NCBI GenBank assembly: GCA_006226775.1
Contig: SBGD01000009.1
Span: forward strand, 1-64,000
Direction: 5' to 3'
DNA length: 64,000 nt
From: Paracoccaceae bacterium
GTDB lineage: Bacteria > Pseudomonadota > Alphaproteobacteria > Rhodobacterales > Rhodobacteraceae
A program made the translations under genes and the position numbers. Below are positions 17,530 through 26,643 of this stretch, in pieces (within the stretch, counting starts at the first letter, position 1; each line of letters opens with the position of its first letter). The notes under the pieces are model-generated. The model worked only from the letters and a program-made list of their open reading frames with translations, searched no databases and was not told the origin of the DNA.

Positions 17530-18933
17530 ATGGCGGATCCGATCGAAGAGCAACCCGTTTCCGAAGACAGCGAGATCGAGGCCGCCGAAGACGCCTATGT
17601 GCTGGATCGCAAGGCCCTGCAGACCATCCTCTACGCGGTCGAGACCGATGACCGCGACGCGCTTGTCACGGCGATGGAGCCGCTGCACGCCGCCGACATT
17701 GCCGACCTTCTGGAACAGGTCAACCCCTATGACCGCGCGCGGCTGATCCGGCTCTACGACAAGGAATTCGACGGCGACATCCTGTCGGAACTGGATGAGA
17801 GCATCCGCGAGGAGGTGATCTCGGTCCTCAATCCCGAGGTCCTGGCCGACGCGGTGCGCGAGTTGGAAAGCGACGATGTCGTCGACCTGATCGAGGATCT
17901 CGAGGAGGTCCAGCAGGAGGCCATTCTCGACGCGCTGGAAGATGTCGACCGGGCCGCGGTCGAGCAGTCGCTGGCCTATCCGGAATATTCCGCCGGCCGC
18001 CTGATGCAGCGCGAGGTGGTGATGGCGCCCGAGCACTGGACCGTGGGCGATGCCATCGACTTCATGCGCGGCACCGAGGAATTGCCCGAGCAGTTCTATC
18101 ACGTGCTGCTGGTCGATCCGCGGATGCATCCGGTGGGCAATGTAACCCTGGGCAAGATCATGGGATCGCCGCGCGCGACGCGGCTGAAGGACCTGGTCGA
18201 GGAGGTCTTTCAGATCATTCCCGCCACGCAATACGAAGGCGACGTGGCCTATGCCTTCAACCAGTATCACCTGATCTCGGCGCCGGTGGTCGACGACGAG
18301 GGCCGGCTGGTGGGCGTGATCACCATCGACGATGCCATGGCGGTGCTGGACGAGGAACACGAGGAGGACATCCTGCGGCTGGCCGGGGTGGGCGAGGGCT
18401 CGCTCTCGGACAAGGTGATCGAGACCACCAAGCGGCGGCTGCCCTGGCTGGCGGTGAACCTGGTGACGGCGGTGCTGGCCTCGCTGGTGATCGCACAATT
18501 CGAGCGCGCGATCGGCCAGCTGGTGGCTCTGGCGGTGCTGATGCCGATCGTGGCCTCGATGGGCGGCAATGCCGGTACCCAGTCGCTGACCGTGGCGGTG
18601 CGCGCGATTGCCACCAAGGACCTCACCGGCGCCAACGTCTGGCGGGTGATCCGGCGCGAAGTCATCGTCGGGCTGATCAATGGCTTGGTCTTTGCGGTGG
18701 TGATGGGCATCGTCGGGATCGTCTGGTTCGGCTCGCCCGGCCTCGGCTACGTGATCGCCGCGGCCATGGTGATCAACCTCGTGGTGGCCGGGCTGGCGGG
18801 CACGGTGATCCCGGTGGTGCTGGACAAGGTCGGCGTCGACCCGGCGCTGGCCTCGGGGGCCTTCGTGACCACGGTGACCGACGTGGTGGGCTTCTTTGCC
18901 TTCCTCGGGCTGGCCGTGGTGGTGCTGCTGTGA
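17530..18933 (+). CDS. mgtE: Magnesium transporter MgtE
   Basis: Inner-membrane Mg2+ channel of 467 residues. An acidic N-terminal superhelical domain (about 40-150, many D/E), a CBS pair (about 155-280, including VVDDEGRLVGVITIDDAM) and five transmembrane helices (about 305-467) with MPIVASMGGNAGTQSLTVAVR in the pore region are all present. Cytoplasmic Mg binding to N and CBS domains closes the channel. An ATG at 17530 follows GGGAGATTTC. Its stop overlaps the GTG of the cyclo-ligase. No Mg riboswitch was recognised in the 119-bp leader. Confidence 0.96.
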   Translation: MADPIEEQPVSEDSEIEAAEDAYVLDRKALQTILYAVETDDRDALVTAMEPLHAADIADLLEQVNPYDRARLIRLYDKEFDGDILSELDESIREEVISVLNPEVLADAVRELESDDVVDLIEDLEEVQQEAILDALEDVDRAAVEQSLAYPEYSAGRLMQREVVMAPEHWTVGDAIDFMRGTEELPEQFYHVLLVDPRMHPVGNVTLGKIMGSPRATRLKDLVEEVFQIIPATQYEGDVAYAFNQYHLISAPVVDDEGRLVGVITIDDAMAVLDEEHEEDILRLAGVGEGSLSDKVIETTKRRLPWLAVNLVTAVLASLVIAQFERAIGQLVALAVLMPIVASMGGNAGTQSLTVAVRAIATKDLTGANVWRVIRREVIVGLINGLVFAVVMGIVGIVWFGSPGLGYVIAAAMVINLVVAGLAGTVIPVVLDKVGVDPALASGAFVTTVTDVVGFFAFLGLAVVVLL

Positions 18934-19493
18934 GCGATCTCGACGCGCGCAAGGCCGAGGCGCGCAGATCCGCGCTGGCCCGGCGCAAGGTGGCGCATGA
19001 GGCCGCGGGGCCGGGCCGGGCCGGGGTGCTGTCGTCGCTGCTGGCCGGGCATCGCGGCGTGCCCTTGGCGGGCTACATGGCGATGCGCAGCGAGATCGAC
19101 CCGCTGCCCGCGATGGAGGAGGCCGCCGCCCACGGCCCGGTCTGCGTGCCGGTGATCGACGCGCCGGGACTGCCGCTCAAGTTCGCGCTGTGGGAGCCGG
19201 GATGCGTCCTGATCGACGGGCCTTTCGGCGCGCGCGTGCCCGCCACGTTGGCCTTCATCGAGCCGGAGATCGTGATCGTGCCGCTGGTGGCCTTTTCCCG
19301 CGCAGGCGGGCGGCTGGGCTATGGCGGCGGCTTCTATGACCGGACGCTGGAGGTCTTGCGGGCCCGGCGCCCGACGCTGGCGGTGGGCTTTGCCTATGGC
19401 GCGCAGGATGACCCCGATCTGCCGTTGGCGCCGTTCGACCAGCCGCTCGACGTGATCGTCACCGAAAGCGGAGTCATCACCCCCGGGGGCTGA
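18930..19493 (+). CDS. 5-formyltetrahydrofolate cyclo-ligase
   Basis: Cytoplasmic enzyme converting 5-formyl-THF to 5,10-methenyl-THF with ATP. The 187-residue protein has an N-terminal basic segment (RRSALARRKV) and the signature VPLVAFSRAGGRLGYGGGFYDRTL, with the glycine-rich ATP/folate loop. The start is a GTG at 18930 whose last two bases share the mgtE stop (four-base overlap), so translation is coupled. This is the ygfA family; in many proteobacteria 6S RNA lies next to this gene, but there is no space for it here. Confidence 0.93.
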   Translation: MSDLDARKAEARRSALARRKVAHEAAGPGRAGVLSSLLAGHRGVPLAGYMAMRSEIDPLPAMEEAAAHGPVCVPVIDAPGLPLKFALWEPGCVLIDGPFGARVPATLAFIEPEIVIVPLVAFSRAGGRLGYGGGFYDRTLEVLRARRPTLAVGFAYGAQDDPDLPLAPFDQPLDVIVTESGVITPGG

Positions 19494-19612
19494 GACCGGT
19501 GCCCAAGGCCGCACTTGACGGCGGCATCCGTACGGCAAATCATGGAGGCATCCGGCAGGGCACCCCGGGGCGCGATGCCAATGGCTCTGCCGGTCTTGCG
19601 GAGGACCCGAAG

Positions 19613-20026
19613 ATGAGCACGCATATCAGCACCCGCTACGTTCCGATCTCGGGCACCGCGGCGGGCCTCGGCCTGACGGCGGGCGGCGGCACGCTGGTGG
19701 CCGACCGGCCCCGCGGCAAGGCGCGCGGGCAGGGGCTTGGGCATAATGGCGCCGATCTGCTCAGCGCGGCGCTGGGCGGCTGTTTCTGGAACGATCTGCA
19801 TTACGTGGCGGACGCGGCCAAGGTCGGCATCGGGATCGACAGCGTCGAGGCCGAGATCGAACTGGCCGGCAATCCGCCGCGCGTCGTGCGCGCGCACATC
19901 CGGGCGCGGCTCTCGGGCGCGCCGGAGGATGTCCTGCAGCAGGTCTTCGACGCCGCTGCCGAAAGCTCGACCATTGCCAATTCGCTGACCGGCGCCTTCG
20001 AGACGCTCTTCGAGCGGTTGGTGTGA
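19613..20026 (+). CDS. OsmC/Ohr-family protein lacking second cysteine
   Basis: A 137-residue OsmC-like protein. The family helix with the first cysteine is present (LLSAALGGCFWNDLHYVA). The second, resolving cysteine expected in the next helix is replaced by serine (AAESSTIANSL). Classical OsmC and Ohr use both for hydroperoxide reduction, so peroxidase activity is doubtful. The ATG at 19613 follows GGAGGACC; a start at 19499 would add a non-conserved tail and is rejected. It sits between the cyclo-ligase and the YmdB-like gene, same strand. Confidence 0.82.
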   Translation: MSTHISTRYVPISGTAAGLGLTAGGGTLVADRPRGKARGQGLGHNGADLLSAALGGCFWNDLHYVADAAKVGIGIDSVEAEIELAGNPPRVVRAHIRARLSGAPEDVLQQVFDAAAESSTIANSLTGAFETLFERLV

Positions 20027-20140
20027 CGCCACGTCCCGGCGGGCCGCGCCGGGCGCGCGGGCTGCGCCGGTGCAATCCTCGGCAAATTCTCCTGTCACGG
20101 ACACTTGCCGTTTGCGCCGCGGCGTCTTAGGCCAAGACCC

Positions 20141-20956
20141 ATGCGGATTCTCTTTCTTGGCGATGTCATGGGCCGGTCGGGCCGGACGGCGGTGGCCGAC
20201 CGGCTGAAAGCGCTGCGCGAGGCGTGGAAGCTCGACTTCGTGGTGATCAATGGCGAGAACGCCTCGAATGGTGCCGGGCTGACCGGCGATCACGCGCGGC
20301 TCTTGCTGGAGGCCGGGGCCGATTGCCTGACGCTGGGCGATCATGCCTTCGACCAGCGCGAGATGCTGCAATTCATCGAGACCGAGCCGCGCATCCTGCG
20401 CCCCTTGAACTATGCCAAGGATGCGCCGGGCCGGGGGGCGGCGATCTTCGACGCGGGCCGGGGCCGCAGGATCCTCGTGGCCCAGGTGCTGGGCCAGGTC
20501 TTCATGAAGCGGCCCTTCGACGACCCGTTCTCGGCCATCGATGCCGTGCTGCGCCGCCATCCGCCGGGCGGCCAGGTCCAGGCGGCGCTGGTCGACATGC
20601 ATTGCGAGGCGACGAGCGAGAAGATGGGCATGGGCCATTACTGCGACGGCCGCGCCAGCCTGGTGGTCGGCACCCATACCCATGTGCCCACCGGCGACGC
20701 CCAGATCCTGCCCGCAGGCACTGCCTATCTGACCGATGCCGGCATGTGCGGCGACTACAACTCGGTCATCGGCATGGAAAAGGCCGAGCCGATGCGGCGA
20801 TTCGTGACCGGCATGTCCAAGGCCCGGTTCAAGCCCGCCAGCGAAGAGGCGACCCTGAGCGGCGTCATGGTCGAGACCGATGACCGCACCGGCAAGGCGC
20901 TGGCGGTGCACATGGTGCGCCAGGGCGGGCGGCTGCAACAGGCCGGCCCGATTTGA
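20141..20956 (+). CDS. TIGR00282-family metallophosphoesterase (YmdB-like)
   Basis: A 271-residue phosphodiesterase related to Bacillus YmdB, which hydrolyses 2',3'-cyclic nucleotides and influences biofilm and sporulation decisions. Metal ligands: GDVMGRSGR (Asp8), VVINGENASNGAG (about residue 37), LTLGDHAFDQRE, VDMHCEATSEKMGMGHYCDG and VVGTHTHVPTGD. The ATG at 20141 gives MRILFLGDVMG, the canonical N-terminus. Physiological substrate in alphaproteobacteria is not established. Confidence 0.9.
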   Translation: MRILFLGDVMGRSGRTAVADRLKALREAWKLDFVVINGENASNGAGLTGDHARLLLEAGADCLTLGDHAFDQREMLQFIETEPRILRPLNYAKDAPGRGAAIFDAGRGRRILVAQVLGQVFMKRPFDDPFSAIDAVLRRHPPGGQVQAALVDMHCEATSEKMGMGHYCDGRASLVVGTHTHVPTGDAQILPAGTAYLTDAGMCGDYNSVIGMEKAEPMRRFVTGMSKARFKPASEEATLSGVMVETDDRTGKALAVHMVRQGGRLQQAGPI

Positions 20957-21035
20957 GGGCTCTGCCGCGTCGCAGCACTTGCCCCTGCCGCCGGCAGCGG
21001 TAACACTGCCCCTCGGGCGCGCTGAAGGGACCCTC

Positions 21036-22826
21036 ATGAACCAGTTTCTGGAATTCTCGCAGACCGGTGAGGCGCTGCTGTCGCTGGGGGTCGTGGCGGT
21101 GATGTTCGCGCTGTTCGTGCGCGAGGCCTATCCCACCGAGGTGGTGGCCATCGGCGGTGTCGCGGTGCTGCTGGTGACCGGCGTGCTGCCCTATGACCTT
21201 GCCATCGAGGTGCTGTCGAACCCCGCGCCCTGGACGATTGCGGCGATGTTCCTGATCATGGGCGCGCTGGTGCGCACCGGCGCGCTGGACGTGCTGACCC
21301 GCGCCGCCGAGAAAAGCGCCGAGGTGGCGCCGAAACGCGCGGTGGCCGGGGTGATGCTGATGGTGATGTCGGCCTCGGCGATCATGAACAACACCCCGGT
21401 GGTGGTGGTGATGATCCCGGTGGTGGTGCGGCTCAGCCGGGCGCTGAAGATGAAGGCCTCGAAACTGCTGATCCCGCTCAGCTACGCGGCGATCATGGGC
21501 GGGTCGCTGACGCTGATCGGCACCTCGACCAACCTGCTGGTCGACGGCGTGGCGCGCAGCCAGGGGCTGGAACCCTTCGGCATCTTCGAGATCCTGCCGA
21601 TCGGCCTCGTGGTCTGTATCACCGGCATGGGCTTCCTGACGGTGCTGGGCCCGCGGCTCCTGCCGGACCGGGACTCGATGGCCAGCATGTTGTCCTCGGA
21701 CCGCTCGAAGATGAAGTTCTTCACCGAGGCCATCGTGCCGCCCGACTCGAACCTGGTCGGCCGCGAGGTGCTGAGCGTGCAGCTCTTCAAGCGCGAGGGC
21801 GTGCGATTGATCGACGTGATCCGCGGCGATACCTCGCTGCGGCGCAACCTGACCGGGGTGACGCTCGAGGTCGGCGACCGCGTGGTGCTGCGCACCCGGA
21901 TGACCGAGCTGATGTCGCTGCAAAGCAACAAGGAGCTCAAGCGCGTCGACCAGATCTCGGCGGTCGAGACCACCACGGTCGAGGTGCTGATCTCGCCGGG
22001 CTGCAAGATGGTCGGCCGCTCGCTCGGCGACCTGCGCCTGCGCCGCCGCTACGGGGTCTATCCGCTGGCGGTGCACCGGCGGTCGCAAAACATCGGCCGG
22101 CAGCTCGATGCCATCGTCGTCAAGGTCGGCGACACCCTGCTGCTGGAAGGCGCGCCGGCGGATATCCAGCGGCTGGCGGTCGACATGGACCTGGTCGACG
22201 TCTCGCAGCCCTCGGCCCGCGGCTTCCGCCGCGGCCATGCGCCGATTGCCATTGGGGCGCTCTTGGGCATCGTCGTGCTGGCGGCGCTGGGCGTGGCGCC
22301 GATCCTGGCGCTGGCGGTCATGGCGCTGGCGGTGGTGCTGCTGACCCGGTGCATCGACGCGGACGAGGCGTTTTCCTTCGTCGACGGGCGCCTGCTGGCG
22401 CTGATCTTCTCGATGCTGGCGGTTGGCGCCGCCTTGCAGCATTCGGGCGCGGTGGCGCTGATCGTCAACGGCGTCGCGCCCTGGCTGATGGATCTGCCGC
22501 CGCCGCTGGTGGTGTTCTGCGTCTTCCTGCTGACCACGATCCTCACCGAGATCGTGTCGAACAACGCGGTGGCGGTGATCATGGCGCCGATCGCCATTGC
22601 GCTGGCCCAGGCGCTGGGGCTCGAGCCGCGGCCGCTGGTGGTGGCGGTGATGATCGCCGCCTCCTGTGCCTTTGCCACGCCGATCGGCTACCAGACCAAT
22701 ACGCTGGTCTACGGCCCCGGCGGCTACAAGTTCACCGATTTCATGCGCATCGGCATCCCGATGAACCTGGCGATTTCCGTGCTGGCCAGCCTGGCCATCC
22801 CGCTGATCTGGCCGCTTCAGCCGTAA
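21036..22826 (+). CDS. SLC13/DASS-type permease with two RCK_C domains
   Basis: Inner-membrane transporter of 596 residues. The first membrane half (about 1-225) contains the SASAIMNNTPVVVVMIP motif and the TLIGTSTNLLVDG motif of the DASS/ArsB fold. The middle (about 225-400) holds two TrkA-C/RCK_C domains (for example LEVGDRVVLRTRMTEL and VKVGDTLLLEGAPADI). The second membrane half ends TPIGYQTNTLVYGPGGYKFTDFMRIG. Substrate is probably an anion (dicarboxylate or sulfate) with Na+ but cannot be assigned. It overlaps the convergent amidotransferase gene by 10 bp. A paralogue lies at 23719-25491 on the other strand. Confidence 0.88.
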   Translation: MNQFLEFSQTGEALLSLGVVAVMFALFVREAYPTEVVAIGGVAVLLVTGVLPYDLAIEVLSNPAPWTIAAMFLIMGALVRTGALDVLTRAAEKSAEVAPKRAVAGVMLMVMSASAIMNNTPVVVVMIPVVVRLSRALKMKASKLLIPLSYAAIMGGSLTLIGTSTNLLVDGVARSQGLEPFGIFEILPIGLVVCITGMGFLTVLGPRLLPDRDSMASMLSSDRSKMKFFTEAIVPPDSNLVGREVLSVQLFKREGVRLIDVIRGDTSLRRNLTGVTLEVGDRVVLRTRMTELMSLQSNKELKRVDQISAVETTTVEVLISPGCKMVGRSLGDLRLRRRYGVYPLAVHRRSQNIGRQLDAIVVKVGDTLLLEGAPADIQRLAVDMDLVDVSQPSARGFRRGHAPIAIGALLGIVVLAALGVAPILALAVMALAVVLLTRCIDADEAFSFVDGRLLALIFSMLAVGAALQHSGAVALIVNGVAPWLMDLPPPLVVFCVFLLTTILTEIVSNNAVAVIMAPIAIALAQALGLEPRPLVVAVMIAASCAFATPIGYQTNTLVYGPGGYKFTDFMRIGIPMNLAISVLASLAIPLIWPLQP

Positions 22827-23551
22827 CGCGCGACGAAGCGGCGCAGGATGCGCTCCGGCTGGGTGACATCCGCGGCGTGACACATCTCGATCAGCTCGTC
22901 CGCCGTCTCGGGCGGGAAATAGCCGTGGTTGCGATAGATGCGGATGCGGGTCTCGAAGCCCCGGCCATCGGCCTCGGGATGAAACTGCGTGGCATAGACA
23001 TTGCGCCCATGCCGCACCATCTGGAACGGGCAGGGGGCCGAGCGGATCAGGTGGGTGCAGCCCGGCGGCAGGTCCTGCAGCGCCTCCTTGTGGCCGACAA
23101 AGGCCTGGAATTCGCGCGGCAAGCCTTCCAGCAGCGGATCGCGCATCCCGTCCTCGGTCAGCGCGCAATCGGTCGGCCCCACCGGCTCGCCATAGCGCGC
23201 CTTCGAGACCTCCGCCTCGAGATGCGCGCCGAGGATGCCGATGCCGTAGCAGCAGCCCATGAAGGGATGGTCATCGCCCGTGATCGCCGGCATCAGCGAC
23301 AGCACCGCCGCCTCGATCCGCGCCTCGACCGGCGATTTCGTCTCCGCCGGATCCGACACGCAGCCCGGCCCGCCGCCGACGATCACCCCGGCATAATCCC
23401 GCGGGTCCAAACCCACGGGCAATTCCTCGCAGTCCAGCCGGATGCGATGACACTGCGCCTCGCGCAGCCCGCCCTTGTCGAGGATCGCCCGGAATTCATC
23501 GTCCGAGGCATCGCTCTCGGGCCTGAGCTGCAAGATCAGAAACTGTCCCAT
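22817..23551 (-). CDS. Class I glutamine amidotransferase-like protein
   Basis: A 244-residue stand-alone GATase1 domain, similar to the GMP-synthase glutaminase half. The triad is visible: nucleophile Cys101 in FMGCCYGIGIL, then His191 and Glu193 in YATQFHPEAD. No synthetase partner domain or adjacent partner gene is present. Such proteins are often annotated GMP synthase-like, but some act on gamma-glutamyl compounds instead. It converges on, and overlaps by 10 bp, the first SLC13 permease. Function is unassigned. Confidence 0.85.
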   Translation of the reverse strand: MGQFLILQLRPESDASDDEFRAILDKGGLREAQCHRIRLDCEELPVGLDPRDYAGVIVGGGPGCVSDPAETKSPVEARIEAAVLSLMPAITGDDHPFMGCCYGIGILGAHLEAEVSKARYGEPVGPTDCALTEDGMRDPLLEGLPREFQAFVGHKEALQDLPPGCTHLIRSAPCPFQMVRHGRNVYATQFHPEADGRGFETRIRIYRNHGYFPPETADELIEMCHAADVTQPERILRRFVARYG

Positions 23552-23681
23552 ATCAGGCTCCTAGCGCCGCGCGCCCAAAAGCAAAACCCCGCATCTTCAT
23601 CTTGCCAGGTAAACTCCGGGGGGCCGTTCATTCGGCGCCATTGGTTCAAGCCCAATGGACGGCGGGCAGAGCCCCCATCAC

Positions 23682-23707
23682 AAAAAAACCTGCGCGCGGC
23701 ACGCGCT
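23682..23707 (-). terminator. Rho-independent terminator of second SLC13 gene
   Basis: Read on the minus strand, GCGCG-TGC-CGCGC is followed by a run of seven T, just downstream of the permease stop at 23719. Confidence 0.75.
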
Positions 23708-23718
23708 CATCAAAACCT

Positions 23719-25491
23719 TCACAACGGCCAGAACACCAGGATCGCCGGAATCGACACCGCGATCACCAGGATCTCCAGCGGCAGCCCCATGCGCCAGTAA
23801 TCCCCGAACCGATACCCCCCGGGCCCGAGGATCAACGTGTTGTTCTTGTGCCCGATGGGCGTCAGGAACGCCGCCGAGGCCGCCACCGCCACCGCCATCA
23901 GGAAGGGATCGGGCGAGACCTCCAGCGTGCGCGCCATCTGGATGCCCACCGGCGCCGCGACAATCGCCGTGGCGGTGTTGTTGAGCACATCCGACAGCGT
24001 CATCGTCACCACCATGAGCACCGTCAGCACCGCCCAGACCGGCCAGCCCTGCGTCAGCCCGACCAGCGCCCCGGCGATCAACTCGGTCCCGCCCGAGGTC
24101 TCCAGCGCGGCCCCAAGCGGGATCATCGAGCCCAGAAGCACCACCACCGGCCATTCGATATGGTCGTAAAGCTCCACCAGCGGGATGATTTTCAAAAGCA
24201 CATAGGTCACCACCACCAGCCCCAGCGCCACCGGCAGGTAGATCAGCCCGAAGCTCGCCGCCGCCACCGCCGCGGCGAACAGCCCGATGGCGAGCCAGGT
24301 CTTGCCGTCCTCGGTCACCGCCAGCCCGCGGTCGGCCAGCGGCAGCGTGCCCAGCCAGTCGACCACCGTCGAGGCACTCTCGCGCGGGGCCAGCAGCAGC
24401 AGGATGTCGCCCGGCTGGATCACCGTCTTGTGCATCTGCTCGGTGATCCGGCGGCCCTTGCGCGAGATCCCCATCAGGATGGTGCGGTGCCGCCAGGCAA
24501 GGCCCACCGATTGCACCGTCTTGCCGTTGATCCGCGCGGTATCGGGTACCACCACCTCGACCAGCACCAGCCCCTCGGTCTCGGCCTTGAGCAGTTCCTC
24601 GCGCCGCTTGTCGGCAAAGGCGAGGCCCAGCGTGGTGCGGAACTCGTCCAGCGCCTCGGGCGTGGCCTCCAGCACCAGCGCATCGTCTTCCTCGATCAGG
24701 GTGTTGAGCACCGAGCCATAGCGCCGCCGGTCGTTGCGGATCAGCCCGAGGATCGAGACATCGGCCTTGTCCGCCGCCTCGGTCAGGTCGCGCACCCGCT
24801 GGCCGATCACCTTGTTCTCGGCCGGCACCGTCAGTTCGGCGATGTAGGGATCGAGCTCGCCCACCTTGCTCAGCGCGTCTTCGCGCTGCGGGATCAGCCG
24901 CCAGCCGATCAGCGCCACGAAGGCCAGCCCGACGATTGCCGCCACCCCGCCCACCGGCGCGAAGTCGAACATCTTGAAGGGCGCGCCCAGGGTCTCGCCG
25001 CGGATCGAGGCGATGATGATATTGGGCGGCGTGCCGATCAGCGTGACCATGCCGCCGAGGATGGTGGCAAAGCTGAGCGGCATCAGCGATTGCGCCGGCG
25101 AGCGGCCCGCCTTGCGCGCGGTCTGGATATCGACCGGCATCAGCAGCGCCAGGGCGGCGACATTGTTCATGAAGCCCGAGAGCACCGCGCCGACCCCGCC
25201 CATGATGGCGATATGCGCGCCCAGCGCGCGCGAGGACTCCACCAGCGTCCGGGTGATCAGCAGCACCGCGCCCGAGCGCACCAGCCCGGCCGAGACCACC
25301 AGCACCAGCGCCACGATCAGCGTGGCGGGATGGCCGAAGCCGTCGAAGGCATGCTCGGTCTCGACCACCCCCAGCACCACGCCCAGAAGCAGCGCGGAAA
25401 AGGCCACGATGTCATAGCGGAACCGGCCCCAGAGCAGGAAGCCGAAGACCGTGCCGAAGAGCGAGAAGAGGATGATCTGGTCTGTCGTCAT
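23719..25491 (-). CDS. SLC13/DASS-type permease with two RCK_C domains (paralogue)
   Basis: Inner-membrane transporter of 590 residues with the same plan as the gene at 21036. Its first half has SGFMNNVAALALLMPV and TLIGTPPNIIIASIRG. Two RCK_C domains lie in the middle (about 210-375, including VIQPGDILLLLAPRE). The last half has SDVLNNTATAIVAAP and TPIGHKNNTLILGPGGYRFGDYWRMG. The start is the ATG at 25491 (MTTDQIILFSLFG). A 15-bp tandem repeat (GGGGCCTGTCCTTT twice, 25492-25520) lies immediately upstream. Substrate is unassigned; a Rho-independent terminator follows. Confidence 0.88.
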   Translation of the reverse strand: MTTDQIILFSLFGTVFGFLLWGRFRYDIVAFSALLLGVVLGVVETEHAFDGFGHPATLIVALVLVVSAGLVRSGAVLLITRTLVESSRALGAHIAIMGGVGAVLSGFMNNVAALALLMPVDIQTARKAGRSPAQSLMPLSFATILGGMVTLIGTPPNIIIASIRGETLGAPFKMFDFAPVGGVAAIVGLAFVALIGWRLIPQREDALSKVGELDPYIAELTVPAENKVIGQRVRDLTEAADKADVSILGLIRNDRRRYGSVLNTLIEEDDALVLEATPEALDEFRTTLGLAFADKRREELLKAETEGLVLVEVVVPDTARINGKTVQSVGLAWRHRTILMGISRKGRRITEQMHKTVIQPGDILLLLAPRESASTVVDWLGTLPLADRGLAVTEDGKTWLAIGLFAAAVAAASFGLIYLPVALGLVVVTYVLLKIIPLVELYDHIEWPVVVLLGSMIPLGAALETSGGTELIAGALVGLTQGWPVWAVLTVLMVVTMTLSDVLNNTATAIVAAPVGIQMARTLEVSPDPFLMAVAVAASAAFLTPIGHKNNTLILGPGGYRFGDYWRMGLPLEILVIAVSIPAILVFWPL

Positions 25492-25624
25492 GGGGCCTGT
25501 CCTTTCGGGGCCTGTCCTTTTGCGCCACTTGACCCGGTTGCGTGGCAAACCGCAACCGGCTTGCGAAAGGCGGGCGGGCTGGATTATAGAAAGCGCCTGA
25601 TCCGCGAACTGACATGAGGCATCC

Positions 25625-26365
25625 ATGGCCGGCCATTCCAAATGGGCAAACATCCAGCATCGAAAAGGGCGCCAGGACGCGGCCCGCTCGAAGCTGTTTT
25701 CCAAACTCTCCAAGGAAATCACCGTCGCCGCCAAGATGGGGGACCCGGACCCCGACAAGAACCCGCGCCTGCGCCTGGCGGTCAAGGAAGCCAAGTCGCA
25801 ATCGGTGCCCAAGGACGTGATCGACCGCGCGATCAAGAAGAGCCAGGTGGGCGAGGGCGACGACTACGAGGAAATCCGCTACGAGGGCTATGGCCCCGGC
25901 GGGGTGGCGGTGATCGTCGAGGCGATGACCGACAACCGCAATCGCACCGCGTCGAACGTGCGCTCGACCTTCACCAAGGCCGGCGGCAACCTGGGCGAGA
26001 CCGGCTCGGTCGGCTTCATGTTCGAGCGCAAGGGCGAGATCGTCTACCCGGCGGAGGTCGGCGATGCCGACACGGTGATGATGGCGGCGATCGAGGCCGG
26101 GGCGGAGGACGTGGAAAGCTCCGAGGACGGCCATGTGATCTATTGCGCCGATACCGATCTCAACGAGGTGTCGAACGCGCTGGAGGCGGAGCTGGGCGAA
26201 TCCGAATCGACCAAGCTGATCTGGAAGCCGACCACCACCACCGAGCTCGATCTCGAGGGCATGCAGAAGCTGATGAAGCTGCTCGACGCGCTGGAAGACG
26301 ACGACGACGTGCAGCGCGTCACCGCCAATTTCGACGCCTCCGACGAGGTGATGGAGGCGCTCTGA
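25625..26365 (+). CDS. YebC/PmpR-family regulator
   Basis: A 246-residue YebC-family protein, beginning [20 protein letters not shown] as the family does. The three-domain layout is visible: a basic N-terminal helical domain (1-80), then [19 protein letters not shown] and [16 protein letters not shown]. Members act as transcription regulators (PmpR) or as translation factors that relieve stalling at proline-rich sequences. Full length. It diverges from the SLC13 paralogue. The end is rich in acidic residues (LEDDDDV). Confidence 0.95.
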   Translation: MAGHSKWANIQHRKGRQDAARSKLFSKLSKEITVAAKMGDPDPDKNPRLRLAVKEAKSQSVPKDVIDRAIKKSQVGEGDDYEEIRYEGYGPGGVAVIVEAMTDNRNRTASNVRSTFTKAGGNLGETGSVGFMFERKGEIVYPAEVGDADTVMMAAIEAGAEDVESSEDGHVIYCADTDLNEVSNALEAELGESESTKLIWKPTTTTELDLEGMQKLMKLLDALEDDDDVQRVTANFDASDEVMEAL

Positions 26366-26439
26366 GCCCTGCGGAAAGGGGGGCTGATCCCATTGCCTCG
26401 CCTTTGGGCGAGACACCACGCCGCGGACCCCCACCCTGA

Positions 26440-26459
26440 CCCTCCCCGACGGGGGAGGG
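26440..26459. repeat. C/G-rich hairpin in the yebC-mltB spacer
   Basis: CCCTCCCC (26440-26447) pairs with GGGGAGGG (26452-26459) around a four-base loop, inside a CCCACCCTGACCCTCCCC-type tract. No T-run follows. It resembles a short extragenic repeat unit rather than a classical terminator. Confidence 0.5.
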
Positions 26460-26643
26460 AACCCATTGTCAGGCCGACCCAGTCAAACGGGCGTCGGCGC
26501 CTACCCCGAACGATGAGATCCGGCAACGGATCGAAGAGTGGCCCCCGGCGATTTCCCGCTGCAAACAAACCTCCGCCCGCCAGCGATTGCACGCGCATCG
26601 CGATGCGCTAAGCTGCGCCCGGGCACATCGGCAGGAGCAAGAC

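Noticed and set aside
18800-19000. 6S RNA next to the cyclo-ligase (ygfA) gene
   Set aside because: 6S RNA often neighbours this gene, but mgtE overlaps its start by four bases and the 119-bp spacer after it is too short, with no 6S-like long hairpin and central bubble.
20865-23168. A 767-codon minus-strand open frame over the first SLC13 permease
   Set aside because: Composition (His, Arg, Gln-rich) and lack of motifs mark it as a shadow of the permease gene.
23625-23670. GGTTCAAGCCC resembling a tRNA T-arm
   Set aside because: There are no matching acceptor, D or anticodon arms around it. The sequence is explained by a simple CCATTGG/CCAATGG hairpin.
25492-25520. Tandem 15-bp repeat just upstream of the second SLC13 start
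   Set aside because: Only two copies, and the region is a short leader. It looks like replication slippage without clear function, so it is noted in the gene entry only.
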